From positions 1-64,000 of the forward strand of contig CBDUHN010000009.1 of NCBI GenBank assembly GCA_965367295.1: 64,000 bases of DNA, written 5' to 3'. Under the pieces are notes generated by a model that ran no database searches, was not told the DNA's origin, and saw nothing but the letters and a program-made list of their open reading frames with translations. Positions 26,485 to 34,605 of the stretch are shown in pieces. Source of the stretch: JAIVHA01 sp965367295 (GTDB lineage Bacteria > Pseudomonadota > Gammaproteobacteria > DSM-19610). The stretch's first letter is position 1; every line of letters starts with the position of its first letter. The position numbers and the translations under genes were made by a program.

Positions 26485-27932
26485 CTTGATCCTCCTGCGG
26501 TCGGCAGGATGCGGGCGATATAGGCGCTGCGGTCTGCGGCCTGGGCGGCGGTGGCGGTCAGGCTGTTGCCGATGACCGCGGTGAACAGCGTGCCGGCCAG
26601 CAGGATGATGCCCAAGGCCGTGGCCGGCAGCAGTTCGCCCATGGCCGGTGCACTGACCTGTGGTCGGTCCGCCTGGTACAGGCGGCGCAGGATCGCCACC
26701 AGGTAGGCGGTCTTGACGATGGTCATCACCAGCACCAGCAGGGCGGCAAAGCCATGCAGCGTGGTGCCGGTCCCCAGTAGTGCCTTGAGCAGCAGCAGCT
26801 TGGCCCAGAAGCCCGGCAGCGGCGGCACACCGATCAGCGACAGTGCCAGCAATACGAACAGGCCGGCGGCCAGTGGCGAGGTGCGAGCCGCACCCGTGAG
26901 TTTATGCAGGGCGCCGCCCCAGTTTTCCGCCAGCAGGAACAGGGCCGGTTTGGCCACCAGGTGATGCAGGGCCAGCGCGATGCCGGCGAGGATGCCGGCC
27001 GGTCCGCCGATGGCAAAGGCGATGGCGATGAGTCCCAGCTGGCCGATGGAGGAATAGGCCAGGGTGCGGCGCAGGTCCCGGGCGCGATAGGCGGCCAGTT
27101 CGCCGCTGACCAGGGTGATCATGCCCAGACTCAGCAACAGCAGTTGCGCGGCCGGGTCGGTGAAGATCAGCACCAGAATACGCAGGATCACCAGCAGTGC
27201 CAGCTTGGAGATCAGCCCGGTGAGCAGCGCCGTGACGCGCACGCTGGCGGCGGCGTAGACCTCGGGTACCCAGGTGTTGACGGGGAACAGTTCCGCCTTG
27301 ACGCCGAAACCGATCAGCATCAGGGCAAATGCCGACAGGCCCAGCGGACCCTCGAGGGTCTGCGGTGCCAGCTGGGCGAGCTGGGCCAGATTGAGGGTGC
27401 CGGTGAGGCTGTAGACCAGGGCGATGCCCAGCAGCGCCAGCGCCGAACCGGCTGCGCTCAAGACCAGGTAGCGCAGCGCGGCGGCCAGGGCCGGTCCATC
27501 ACCGCGATTGGCGGCCAGCCCATAGGAAGCGACGGCCACCAGTTCGTAGAACACGTAGAGATTGAACAGGTCCGCCGACAGGGCCAGGCCGCTGCCACCG
27601 GCGATCAGCAATAAGGTCAGCGCTTCACTTGGCACCCGGTTGCGTTCCCCGGTGGGCCACAGCAGCAGCCCGAGCAGATTGGCCGCCAGCACCAGCAGCA
27701 GGCCCAGTCCATCGGCTTGCAGCACAATGCCCAGCGGTGCCGCAAAGCCACCGATGGCTTCCACCCAGGGGCCACGGGTCTGGACGTCGGACCAGAGGCC
27801 GTAGCCAAAACCGAGATTGGCGGCCAGCGCGGCCGGACCCAGCAGCCGACCCAACATGCCGCTGTGGCGGGTGATGACCATCAACAGGAAAGCGGCGAGG
27901 ATCGGCAGGATGATGAGGATCACCGGACTCAT
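26481..27932 (-). CDS. Antiporter-like ion-translocating subunit (MbxH/MrpD-type)
   Basis: A 483-residue, 14-helix protein of the MrpD/NuoN family. Conserved charges are visible: glutamate in FYELVAVASYG (about residue 130), lysine in GFGVKAELFPVNTW, lysine in HHLVAKPALFL, and the late lysine in GFWAKLLLLK. These form the ion pathway in related complexes. It follows mnhC directly with a four-base overlap, the same position as MrpD in Mrp operons and MbxH in archaeal operons. Confidence 0.92.
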   Translation of the reverse strand: MSPVILIILPILAAFLLMVITRHSGMLGRLLGPAALAANLGFGYGLWSDVQTRGPWVEAIGGFAAPLGIVLQADGLGLLLVLAANLLGLLLWPTGERNRVPSEALTLLLIAGGSGLALSADLFNLYVFYELVAVASYGLAANRGDGPALAAALRYLVLSAAGSALALLGIALVYSLTGTLNLAQLAQLAPQTLEGPLGLSAFALMLIGFGVKAELFPVNTWVPEVYAAASVRVTALLTGLISKLALLVILRILVLIFTDPAAQLLLLSLGMITLVSGELAAYRARDLRRTLAYSSIGQLGLIAIAFAIGGPAGILAGIALALHHLVAKPALFLLAENWGGALHKLTGAARTSPLAAGLFVLLALSLIGVPPLPGFWAKLLLLKALLGTGTTLHGFAALLVLVMTIVKTAYLVAILRRLYQADRPQVSAPAMGELLPATALGIILLAGTLFTAVIGNSLTATAAQAADRSAYIARILPTAGGSR

Positions 27933-28366
27933 GTCTGTTCTCCCACAGGCTGGCGGGTGGTGCTCACCGGCTGTGACCCGGCTGTGATGTCATCGGGCGC
28001 AGTGGCCGCAAGACGCTGCGCGAGTTCACGGGTATCCAGGGTTCCGTAACAATGCTGCACGCGAATGACCAGCCCCAGTGCCAGCGCCAGCACGCCCACG
28101 CCGATCACAATGGCGGTGAGAATCAGCGCCTGGGGTACCGGGTCGACCATCGGCAGGACAGCGGCGGGATCGGTGAGGATCGGTGCCACTGCAGCGGGAC
28201 GAAAGCCGGTGGCCACCAGAAACAGATTCACGCCGGCTTCCACCAGGGTGAGGCCGAGCAGGATGCGGAACAGGTGTCGCTGCAGGATCATGGCGGCAAA
28301 GCCGATCAACACCAGGCCGATGGCGCCGGCGTAGAACACCCAACCGAGCAGTTGCGGATCATTCAT
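27929..28366 (-). CDS. mnhC: MnhC/MrpC-like (NuoK family) subunit
   Basis: A 145-residue protein from the ATG at 28366. Three transmembrane helices in the first 105 residues match the NuoK/MrpC fold, including QALILTAIVIGVGVLALAL and a buried glutamate in LVEAGVNLF. A hydrophilic tail of about 40 residues follows. It overlaps the preceding MnhB-type gene by 8 bases and the next by four. In Mrp and Mbh modules MrpC packs against MrpD in the ion-translocating arm. Confidence 0.9.
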   Translation of the reverse strand: MNDPQLLGWVFYAGAIGLVLIGFAAMILQRHLFRILLGLTLVEAGVNLFLVATGFRPAAVAPILTDPAAVLPMVDPVPQALILTAIVIGVGVLALALGLVIRVQHCYGTLDTRELAQRLAATAPDDITAGSQPVSTTRQPVGEQT

Positions 28367-29054
28367 GGACCGGCTCCTCGGCATGCAGCAACCGGTGCAG
28401 CAGCCCGGCCAGTTCCGAACCGACCTTGATGCCCACGGCGAGATAGAGCAGTGGCAGGCTGCCGGCGGAGATCAGGGCGCCGGGGTCGCCGGTGCCGAAC
28501 AGCGGAATCAGGAAATCACCTTTCAGCACCAGACCCGCCAGCCCGATGGCGATGAAGGCGGCGCCCGCCAGCCCTTCCAGCAAAGCAAAGGCATGTTCGT
28601 TGAAACGGCGCAGGGGTTGCGCCAGCAGCGGCAGAAAAAAGGCCACTGCGACGATGGCGCCGCCCTGGAAACCGCCACCCGGGGTCAGGTGGCCATGCAG
28701 CATGATGTAGAGACCGAGCAGCATCAGAAAGGGGAATAACAGGTCGGCGGTGGTGCGCAGAACGAACCCGGCCGGTTGCAGGCCGGTTTGCTGGGGCCGT
28801 TCGCCGAGCACCATGCCGGTGGCCAGGGCGGCGGTGAACAGGATGGTCAGCTCTCCCAGGGTGTCGAGTCCGCGGTAGGCGAGCACCACGGCGGTGACCT
28901 GGTTCATGGCACCGGTCTGTGCCAGTCCCTGGGCCAGTATCGCCTCGCCCGCCAGCATGGGCGAGGCGCCGAAGGGCAGGTGCTGAAACAGGGAGGCCAG
29001 CAACAGGCCGAGCCCGACCAGGAACAGCAGGCTGGCGATACGCGGGTTATTCAT
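28359..29054 (-). CDS. MbhE-MnhB fusion membrane subunit
   Basis: A 231-residue protein made of two Mrp-type pieces. Residues 1-85 resemble MbhE or the C-terminal end of MrpA, with the motif NQVTAVVLAYRGLDTLGE. Residues 95-225 are an MnhB domain with the signature HGHLTPGGGFQGG. These are separate genes in archaeal mbh operons, so the fusion is notable, though the two parts are adjacent in MrpA/MrpB systems. It overlaps the DUF4040 gene by 8 bases and mnhC by 8 bases. Confidence 0.88.
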   Translation of the reverse strand: MNNPRIASLLFLVGLGLLLASLFQHLPFGASPMLAGEAILAQGLAQTGAMNQVTAVVLAYRGLDTLGELTILFTAALATGMVLGERPQQTGLQPAGFVLRTTADLLFPFLMLLGLYIMLHGHLTPGGGFQGGAIVAVAFFLPLLAQPLRRFNEHAFALLEGLAGAAFIAIGLAGLVLKGDFLIPLFGTGDPGALISAGSLPLLYLAVGIKVGSELAGLLHRLLHAEEPVHE

Positions 29055-29301
29055 GATCGGCCTCGCTGTCCACCAGGCCGAGTTTGAACAGGGTCACCGC
29101 CAGCAATACCCCGGTCAGTCCGGCTCCGACGGCGGCTTCGGTCAACGCCACGTCGGGGGCCTGCAGCAGGATCAGCAGCACCGACAATGCCAGCGAAACC
29201 ACCGACGCGGCGGCCACCGCGGCCATTAGGTTGCGTAGCCAGATCACGGCCACTGCCGCAACAAGCATGACGATGACACAGAACAGCGCCAGGATGGTCA
29301 T
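29047..29301 (-). CDS. DUF4040/MbhD-like membrane subunit
   Basis: An 84-residue, three-helix protein. The segment APDVALTEAAVGAGLTGVL is characteristic of MbhD and the equivalent DUF4040 part of MrpA. The ATG at 29301 overlaps mnhG by four bases (ATGA); a much longer upstream frame is only overlap with mnhG and mnhF and is not coding here. It supplies the D position in the Mbx gene order A-B-C-D. Confidence 0.88.
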   Translation of the reverse strand: MTILALFCVIVMLVAAVAVIWLRNLMAAVAAASVVSLALSVLLILLQAPDVALTEAAVGAGLTGVLLAVTLFKLGLVDSEADHE

Positions 29302-29618
29302 GCTTCCTGCTCCTCTGTCCCGGTCTGTTGCACGGGTCGATGCCAGGCCTCGATTCCCCGCAACTTGGCCGCGCGGGCAATGGTGGAGGAACCCACCGGC
29401 GAGGTGAACAGGATGAACAGGGCGATCAGCAGTAATTTGAAGGACCAGTCGGGGTGGTGGAAGGCCACACCGATGAGCATGGCCAGCGCGCCCAGGGTCG
29501 CGGCCTTGGTGCCGGCCTGCAGGCGGGTGAATACATCGGGCATGCGGATCAGTCCCAGGGCTCCGAAAAACAGGAACAGGGCACCGAGCGTTATGAACAG
29601 ATCGCCGATCAGATTCAT
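29298..29618 (-). CDS. mnhG: MnhG/MrpG-like antiporter subunit
   Basis: A 106-residue protein with three transmembrane helices and the MrpG motif LGLIRMPDVFTRLQAGTKA. The C-terminal 20 residues are hydrophilic. In Mrp complexes G is a small subunit at the MrpA/E/F interface. Four-base overlaps (ATGA) on both sides show tight coupling in the operon. Confidence 0.92.
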   Translation of the reverse strand: MNLIGDLFITLGALFLFFGALGLIRMPDVFTRLQAGTKAATLGALAMLIGVAFHHPDWSFKLLLIALFILFTSPVGSSTIARAAKLRGIEAWHRPVQQTGTEEQEA

Positions 29619-29875
29619 GGGTTTCCTCCTTCCAGCACGCGGGCGATGGTGACCACGCCGACAAAGGCCAGTGCCCCGTAGACCAGCGCGATATCGAGAT
29701 AGAAGTCCTGACCGAAGCCGAGCGCCAGCCAGGCAATGGCAGCGGTGGTGATGACGGATGCGGTGTCGGCGGCCACTACCCGGTCAGGCAGCGTCGGGCC
29801 GATCCACAGGCGGACCAGGCACAGCACGATGGCCACCATCACCAGCAGGGCCGCCAGGATCTGCAGAAAACTCAT
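29615..29875 (-). CDS. mnhF: MnhF/MrpF-like antiporter subunit
   Basis: An 86-residue, three-helix protein. The segments RLWIGPTLPDRVVAADT and DFYLDIALVYGALAFVG are typical of MrpF, including the aspartates conserved in the ion path. It overlaps mnhE and mnhG by four bases each. Confidence 0.92.
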   Translation of the reverse strand: MSFLQILAALLVMVAIVLCLVRLWIGPTLPDRVVAADTASVITTAAIAWLALGFGQDFYLDIALVYGALAFVGVVTIARVLEGGNP

Positions 29876-30372
29876 CGCAGGAATCTCGCCAGGTGCTGCT
29901 CAAAACCGGCGGCGATGGCACGGGTGGCATGCTCCAGATCGGCACCCGGGGCGGTATCGATCCAGTGCACCTGCAGGCGATCGTTCAGGACATCCACGGT
30001 CAGGGTGCCGGGAGTCAGGGTAATGCTGTTGGCCAGCAGCAGGCGACCGAGATCCGACTGCAGCCGGGTTTCGACCTCCACCATGGCGGGGTTGATGGGC
30101 AGCTGCGGGCTGAGTACGCGGCGTGCCATGTCGAGGTTGGCCGTGAGCAGCGCGCGCAGAAAATAACCAAGAAAGCGCAGCAGGTGCAAAGGCAATGCAG
30201 GAGAAAGTTTCAGGTCATCGGCGAGTCGTGCATGGGGTGCGAGCAGCAATCCCAGCACACCGGCGCACACCAGTCCGGTCAGCACTTCCTGCAGCTGCAG
30301 ACTTCCCGCCATCGCCAGCCAGGCGAGCCAGAGCAGGGTGGTGAGCAGCAGGTAACGCGTCAGGTAGAGCAT
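29872..30372 (-). CDS. mnhE: MnhE/MrpE-like subunit, first gene of the Mbx-like operon
   Basis: A 166-residue protein from the ATG at 30372, chosen because AAGGAT lies 8 bases upstream; a GTG two codons earlier is too close to that site. It has two or three N-terminal helices and a cytoplasmic domain with the MrpE stretch LLLANSITLTPGTLTVDV. It is the promoter-proximal gene of the 14-gene unit running to the ferritin-like gene at 18840. A candidate promoter lies about 72 bases upstream. Confidence 0.92.
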   Translation of the reverse strand: MLYLTRYLLLTTLLWLAWLAMAGSLQLQEVLTGLVCAGVLGLLLAPHARLADDLKLSPALPLHLLRFLGYFLRALLTANLDMARRVLSPQLPINPAMVEVETRLQSDLGRLLLANSITLTPGTLTVDVLNDRLQVHWIDTAPGADLEHATRAIAAGFEQHLARFLR

Positions 30373-30444
30373 GGGCACGTATCCTTTTTGTAATCAGTGA
30401 CCCGCTGTTTCCGGTGTCGCGATCATGAAGTCCGCAATCCGGCA

Positions 30445-30473
30445 GGTATATGGGAAAGATGCATCTGCAACAA
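30445..30473 (-). promoter_or_regulatory. Candidate promoter of the Mbx-like operon
   Basis: On the minus strand TTGTTG (30473-30468) and TATACC (30450-30445) are separated by 17 bases. Both boxes are moderate matches to sigma-70. It leaves a leader of about 65 bases before mnhE. Upstream, around 30478-30500, a CCCCGGCC element occurs twice in tandem with ATAAA/TTTAT between; its role is unknown. Confidence 0.4.
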
Positions 30474-30639
30474 AGTCCTCCCCGGCCTTTATCCCCGGCC
30501 TGATGAGAAACATTGCAGGAACCATGCACTACAAAGGATAGTTGCTTACTTCACGAGTTTCTTTGATGTGCGGCAATTATTTGCGTGTATTACTGTCCGC
30601 AACGGGTGTGTTTGGCTGCAGGCCCCTGAGCCGGGGCGC

Positions 30640-31497
30640 TCAGGTGGCGTGCAGATCGGCCCGGGTGTGCACCAGGGTACCGTCCCGGAAATCGGCCATG
30701 GCCTGCTCGACCTCCTCGCGGCTGGTCATGACGAAGGGACCGTATTGCACGATGGGTTCGCCAATCGGTTGGCCGGCCACCAGTAGCAGGCGTGCCCCGC
30801 CGGTGTCGGTGTGGATAGCCACCTGATCGCCGGCTCCCAGTACCGCCAGGTGATGAAGTGGAATATCCGTGCCGGCAATCTGCGCTCCGCCCTCGAAGAC
30901 ATAGACAAAGGCGGTGTGTGCGGTATCCAGTGAGGTGGAGAAATCGGCACCGGGATGCAATTGCACGTCAAGGATCAGGGGCTGGGTATGCGGGTCGCTG
31001 ACCGGACCCTGTTGCCGGTCGAACGCGCCGGCCAGCAGGCGCACCCGGTACGCATCGGTATCGATTTCGGGCACGGACTCCGGGCGAATCTCCTGGTAGG
31101 CGGGGGCACTCATCTTGGCGCTGGCCGGCAGGTTGATCCAGAGCTGAAATCCACGCATCAGGCCGCCGATCTGTTGCGGCATCTCCGAATGGATCACGCC
31201 GCTGGCGGCCTTCATCCACTGTGCGCCACCCGGTCCCAGGTCACCACGATTGCCCATACTGTCGCCATGCTGCATGTGGCCGTCGAGCATATAGGTAAAG
31301 GTATTGAAACCGCGGTGCGGGTGTTCGGGAAAACCGGCGCCGTAGTCCTCGGGATCATCGCTGCTGATGTGGTCGAGCAGCAGGAAAGGATCGAGGTTGC
31401 GCCGGGCCGGTGTGCCGATGGTGCGGTGTACGTTGACACCGGCACCCTCGGTGACTTCCAGGGCGCGTACCAGTTGGGTGACTTTGCGAGGTGTCAT
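30640..31497 (-). CDS. Pirin family protein
   Basis: A bicupin of 285 residues. The metal ligands are H59, H61, H103 and E105 in PEHPHRGF and VIHSEMP, equivalent to those of E. coli YhhW, which has quercetinase activity. Pirins are cytoplasmic and their native substrates are mostly unknown. It is the last gene of a minus-strand unit azoR, cytochrome b561, yceI, pirin, separated from yceI by 89 bases. That context suggests a role in redox or quinone stress, which is inference. Confidence 0.92.
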   Translation of the reverse strand: MTPRKVTQLVRALEVTEGAGVNVHRTIGTPARRNLDPFLLLDHISSDDPEDYGAGFPEHPHRGFNTFTYMLDGHMQHGDSMGNRGDLGPGGAQWMKAASGVIHSEMPQQIGGLMRGFQLWINLPASAKMSAPAYQEIRPESVPEIDTDAYRVRLLAGAFDRQQGPVSDPHTQPLILDVQLHPGADFSTSLDTAHTAFVYVFEGGAQIAGTDIPLHHLAVLGAGDQVAIHTDTGGARLLLVAGQPIGEPIVQYGPFVMTSREEVEQAMADFRDGTLVHTRADLHAT

Positions 31498-31586
31498 GGC
31501 GGTATCTCCCGGTGCCGGTGGTCGCGGGGGCGATGGCCTGCCCCCGTGCCAGTTCCGGTATATCGTGAAAGTGCGGAGGTCTGTTG

Positions 31587-32165
31587 CTACTGGCGGATGC
31601 CTTCCACGGACAGGAACAGCTCCACCTCCCTGGAGGCTGGACCCAGGTTGTAGTCGATGCCGAAGTCAGCCAGGGTCAGGGTGGTGCTGCCCTCGAAGCC
31701 GCGCCGGTAGCCGCCCCAGGGATCGGCACCGTGGCCCACCGGTTTGACATCGATGGTGATCGGCCGGGTGACGCCATGGAGGGTCAGTTCACCGTTCAGT
31801 CGGGCGGTGCCATCATCGCTTTCCTCATAGGTGGTGCTGACGAAACGTGCCTGCGGATATTGGCTCACGTCCAGGAAGTCCTTGCCACGCAGGTGTTTGT
31901 CGCGCTCGGCATGGTTGGAATCGATGCTGGCGGTATCGATGTCCACCTCGACACTGGCAGCGGCCGGGTTGGCCTCGTCGTAGCTGAACTTGCCTTCGAA
32001 GTCGTTGAAACGGCCCAGCAGCCAGCTGTAGCCCAGGTGCTGGATGCGGAACTGGATGAAGGAATGGGCCTTCTCGGTATCCATGACGTAGTCTTCCGCC
32101 AGGGCGATGCCGGGCAGGGTGAGGCTGGATGCCAGTAGTGTGCCGAGTGCTTTTGAGTGATGCAT
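31587..32165 (-). CDS. YceI-like periplasmic lipocalin-type protein
   Basis: A 192-residue exported protein starting at the ATG at 32165, where AAGGAG lies 6 bases upstream. A signal peptide ends near GIALAEDYVMD. The YceI fold follows, with HSFIQFRIQHLGYSWLLGRF near the start and LTLHGVTRPITIDV later. YceI proteins bind polyprenoid or lipid-like ligands in the periplasm. It is frequently paired with cytochrome b561, as here (34 bases downstream of that gene), suggesting a quinone-related electron or ligand transfer pair. Confidence 0.92.
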   Translation of the reverse strand: MHHSKALGTLLASSLTLPGIALAEDYVMDTEKAHSFIQFRIQHLGYSWLLGRFNDFEGKFSYDEANPAAASVEVDIDTASIDSNHAERDKHLRGKDFLDVSQYPQARFVSTTYEESDDGTARLNGELTLHGVTRPITIDVKPVGHGADPWGGYRRGFEGSTTLTLADFGIDYNLGPASREVELFLSVEGIRQ

Positions 32166-32199
32166 GAGTTGCTCCTTGAAATATACGGGGTACAAGTGG

Positions 32200-32748
32200 T
32201 CAGGATCGGGAGCTGAGCATGCGCTTCAGCGTCCGGTCGTGGTCGATGAAATGGTGCTTGAGTGCGGCCAGGCCGTGGAGTGTTGCCAGCCCGATGAGCG
32301 TAAAGGCGAGGATTTCATGCACCTCGCCGGCAATATCCTCCTGGTGTTCGATGCCACTGAGCGTGGCCGGCACGCTAAACAGGCCGAACACCTCGATGGC
32401 ACGACCATCGGCGGTGGAGATCAGGTAGCCGCTGATCATCAACGCATACAGCAACAGGTATAGCAAGGCATGGACCCAGCCGGCGGCCCGGCGTTCCCAG
32501 CCGGCCAGCCCGGGCTCCGGCTCCGGGCGCGGGTTGGCCATACGCCATCCCAGGCGCAGTATCATGATCCCGAACAGCAGGATACCGATACTCTTGTGCA
32601 GGTCAGGACCGCGTTTGTACCAGGCATCGTAGTAGTCCAGCTCCGTCATCCAGAGGCCGAGGGCGAACAGGCCCACCACGGTGATCGTCACCAGCCAGTG
32701 CAGGCCGATGCTGATACCTCCATATTGCTGTTGCGTATTGCGCCACAT
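32200..32748 (-). CDS. Cytochrome b561 (CybB-type)
   Basis: A 182-residue, four-helix di-haem cytochrome b561. Histidines lie in IGLHWLVT, DLHKSIGI, EVHEILAF and TLHGLAALKHH, as needed for two haems. These inner-membrane proteins oxidise ubiquinol or reduce superoxide-related substrates. It lies 15 bases after azoR and 34 bases before yceI. Confidence 0.92.
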   Translation of the reverse strand: MWRNTQQQYGGISIGLHWLVTITVVGLFALGLWMTELDYYDAWYKRGPDLHKSIGILLFGIMILRLGWRMANPRPEPEPGLAGWERRAAGWVHALLYLLLYALMISGYLISTADGRAIEVFGLFSVPATLSGIEHQEDIAGEVHEILAFTLIGLATLHGLAALKHHFIDHDRTLKRMLSSRS

Positions 32749-32763
32749 GGGGGATCTCCCGTG

Positions 32764-33417
32764 TCAGACCGCGGCCCGGCTGGGCATGTTCCGGCCAGTT
32801 TCGTGCAGATGGATGATGCGATCCAGTGCCTGATCGATCGCGCCCTCGCCCACCTGGTTCAGGCGATCGGCGGCTATGATTTCGATATCGCGTATGCCCA
32901 GGAAGTTCAATGCCTGTTTCAGATAGCGGGTAGCAAAATCCACTTCGCTGCCCACAGCCACACCGCCGCTGGTCACCAGGAGATAGGCCCGCTTGCCCTG
33001 TAACAATCCTTCGACTCCCTGCTCGGTGTAGCGGAAGGTCAGTCGGGCGCGGGCCACCAGATCGATCCAGGCCTTGAGCACGGCGGGAATGCCGAAGTTG
33101 TAGATCGGTACCCCGAACACCAGCAGGTCGGCATCGCGCAGTTCCTGCACCAGGTGATCGGAGCAGGCCAGCGCATCCTGCTGCTGGGCGTTGCGCTGTT
33201 CACCGGGAGTGAAATTGGCCTCCACCCAGGCGGCATCGATGAAGGGCACGGCCTTTGCGCCCAGGTCGCGGTGGGTCACTGTCAAACCCGGGTAACGGCT
33301 GGTGAGCGTTGCCACCAGCGCGTCGCCCAGCCGGCGGCTGATGGAGCCGTCGTGGCGGGCACTGGCATCCACCCGTAGCAGGCGGGCAGGGTGGGAAGGG
33401 GCGGTATAGCGATCCAT
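32764..33417 (-). CDS. azoR: FMN-dependent NADH-azoreductase/quinone reductase
   Basis: A flavodoxin-fold reductase of 217 residues from the ATG at 33417, which has GAGGAG at a suitable distance; longer readings are possible but less supported. Motifs are the FMN-phosphate loop SARHDGSISRRLGD, VFGVPIYNFGIPAVLKAWID and VTSGGVAVG. AzoR proteins reduce azo compounds and quinones with NADH by two-electron steps, which protects against quinone thiol stress. It is the first gene of the operon and is divergent from a LysR regulator. Confidence 0.92.
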   Translation of the reverse strand: MDRYTAPSHPARLLRVDASARHDGSISRRLGDALVATLTSRYPGLTVTHRDLGAKAVPFIDAAWVEANFTPGEQRNAQQQDALACSDHLVQELRDADLLVFGVPIYNFGIPAVLKAWIDLVARARLTFRYTEQGVEGLLQGKRAYLLVTSGGVAVGSEVDFATRYLKQALNFLGIRDIEIIAADRLNQVGEGAIDQALDRIIHLHETGRNMPSRAAV

Positions 33418-33516
33418 GAGCATCTCCTCGTCGGGTTGTTCAGGTTGGAGGCAATGGGTTGCCACCAGGTGGGAAAAGTTTGCTTGTTGAGAATGAAAGA
33501 ATAAACAGATAGTCTG

Positions 33517-33531
33517 AGAATTAATTGTTCT
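33517..33531. promoter_or_regulatory. Possible LysR-type operator between azoR and its regulator
   Basis: An imperfect palindrome, AGAA-N7-TTCT, in an AT-rich 130-base divergent intergenic region. It contains a T-N11-A-like arrangement and lies 17 bases before the LysR start. Support is position and weak symmetry only. Confidence 0.3.
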
Positions 33532-33547
33532 TTAAAAGGCAACAATA

Positions 33548-34456
33548 ATGGCGCGCCTGGAGGATATGCAGAGCTTTGTGCGGGTGGTGGAGGCCGGCAG
33601 CATCAGTGCTGCCGCGGAGCGCATGGGGATTGCCAAGTCGGCGGTGAGCCGGCGCCTGTCCGATCTCGAAGGCCGGCTTGGTGTGCAGTTGTTGCGGCGT
33701 ACTACGCGACGACTCAATCTGACCGATACCGGACGCAGTTTCTATGACCGCTGCGTACGCATTCTCGAGGATGTGGAGGAGGCCGAGAATGCCGTGTCGC
33801 AGGAGCATGGCACCCTGCGCGGCCGACTGCGGGTGGCGGTGCCATTGACCTTCGGCCTGCTGCACCTCGGGCCGGCGATCCGGGATTTTTCACGCGCCCA
33901 CCCGCAGGTGGAGTTCGATCTCGATTTCAACGACCGCCAGGTGGATCTGCTCGCGGAAGGATTTGACCTGGCATTGCGCATTGCGGAACTGGAAGATTCC
34001 AGCCTGATCGCGCGCCGCCTGGCGAGCATACGTATGTTGGCCTGTGCCAGCCCCGACTACCTTGCCCGTGCCGGTACACCGCAGCATCCCGAAGAACTGG
34101 TCGAACATGCCTGTCTTACCTACAGCCTGTTGCGGGAGCCGGAGACCTGGCGTTACCACCACGGGGGGCAGGACGGAGCCGTGCGGGTGCAATCCAGGCT
34201 GCGCGCCAACAACGGTGATTTCCTGCGCCAGGCGGCAGAGGCCGGACAGGGCATCGTATTGCAGCCCACCTTCATTACCTACCGGTCACTGGCCGAGGGG
34301 CGGCTGGTACCGATCCTGACCGAGTGTGAATGGCCGGGAGTGCCGGCCTACGCGGTCTACCCGCAAACCCGGCACCTGTCGCGACGGGTACGGGCCTTCG
34401 TGGATTTTCTCGCGGAACGGTTTGCCGGGGTTCCCTATTGGGAGACGGAAGTGTGA
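33548..34456 (+). CDS. LysR-family transcriptional regulator
   Basis: A 302-residue LysR protein of the CrgA-like group (MARLEDMQSFVRVVEAGSIS; helix-turn-helix SAAAERMGIAKSAVSRRL). The effector domain starts near residue 90. It is divergent from azoR and probably controls the azoR-cytochrome b561-yceI-pirin unit. Homologues of this type often regulate adjacent quinone reductases in response to quinones or aromatic compounds; the ligand here is unknown. Confidence 0.9.
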   Translation: MARLEDMQSFVRVVEAGSISAAAERMGIAKSAVSRRLSDLEGRLGVQLLRRTTRRLNLTDTGRSFYDRCVRILEDVEEAENAVSQEHGTLRGRLRVAVPLTFGLLHLGPAIRDFSRAHPQVEFDLDFNDRQVDLLAEGFDLALRIAELEDSSLIARRLASIRMLACASPDYLARAGTPQHPEELVEHACLTYSLLREPETWRYHHGGQDGAVRVQSRLRANNGDFLRQAAEAGQGIVLQPTFITYRSLAEGRLVPILTECEWPGVPAYAVYPQTRHLSRRVRAFVDFLAERFAGVPYWETEV

Positions 34457-34520
34457 GCGGGAAGGCAAAATCCTGGCGCGTCTGACAAGTCTGCCATATC
34501 TGACATTAATGCAGTGTAAA

Positions 34521-34547
34521 TAAGGATTTATGTTCACAGGCCGTTAG
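34521..34547 (+). promoter_or_regulatory. Sigma-28 (FliA)-like promoter for the chemoreceptor
   Basis: TAAG (34521-34524), 15 bases, GCCGTTAG (34540-34547) compares with the flagellar consensus TAAA-N15-GCCGATAA: three of four and six of eight positions match at exact spacing. It lies 58 bases upstream of the chemoreceptor start, and chemoreceptor genes are typical FliA targets. Confidence 0.5.
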
Positions 34548-34605
34548 GTTGGGTGACGTGCGGATGCGCGCGGACCAAACCGGTTTGATAAGAGGGAATA
34601 ACACC

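Noticed and set aside
29302..29736. Long upstream extension of the DUF4040 gene (229-residue form)
   Set aside because: The extension is the wrong-frame reading of mnhG and mnhF; the ATG at 29301 overlaps mnhG by four bases as elsewhere in the operon.
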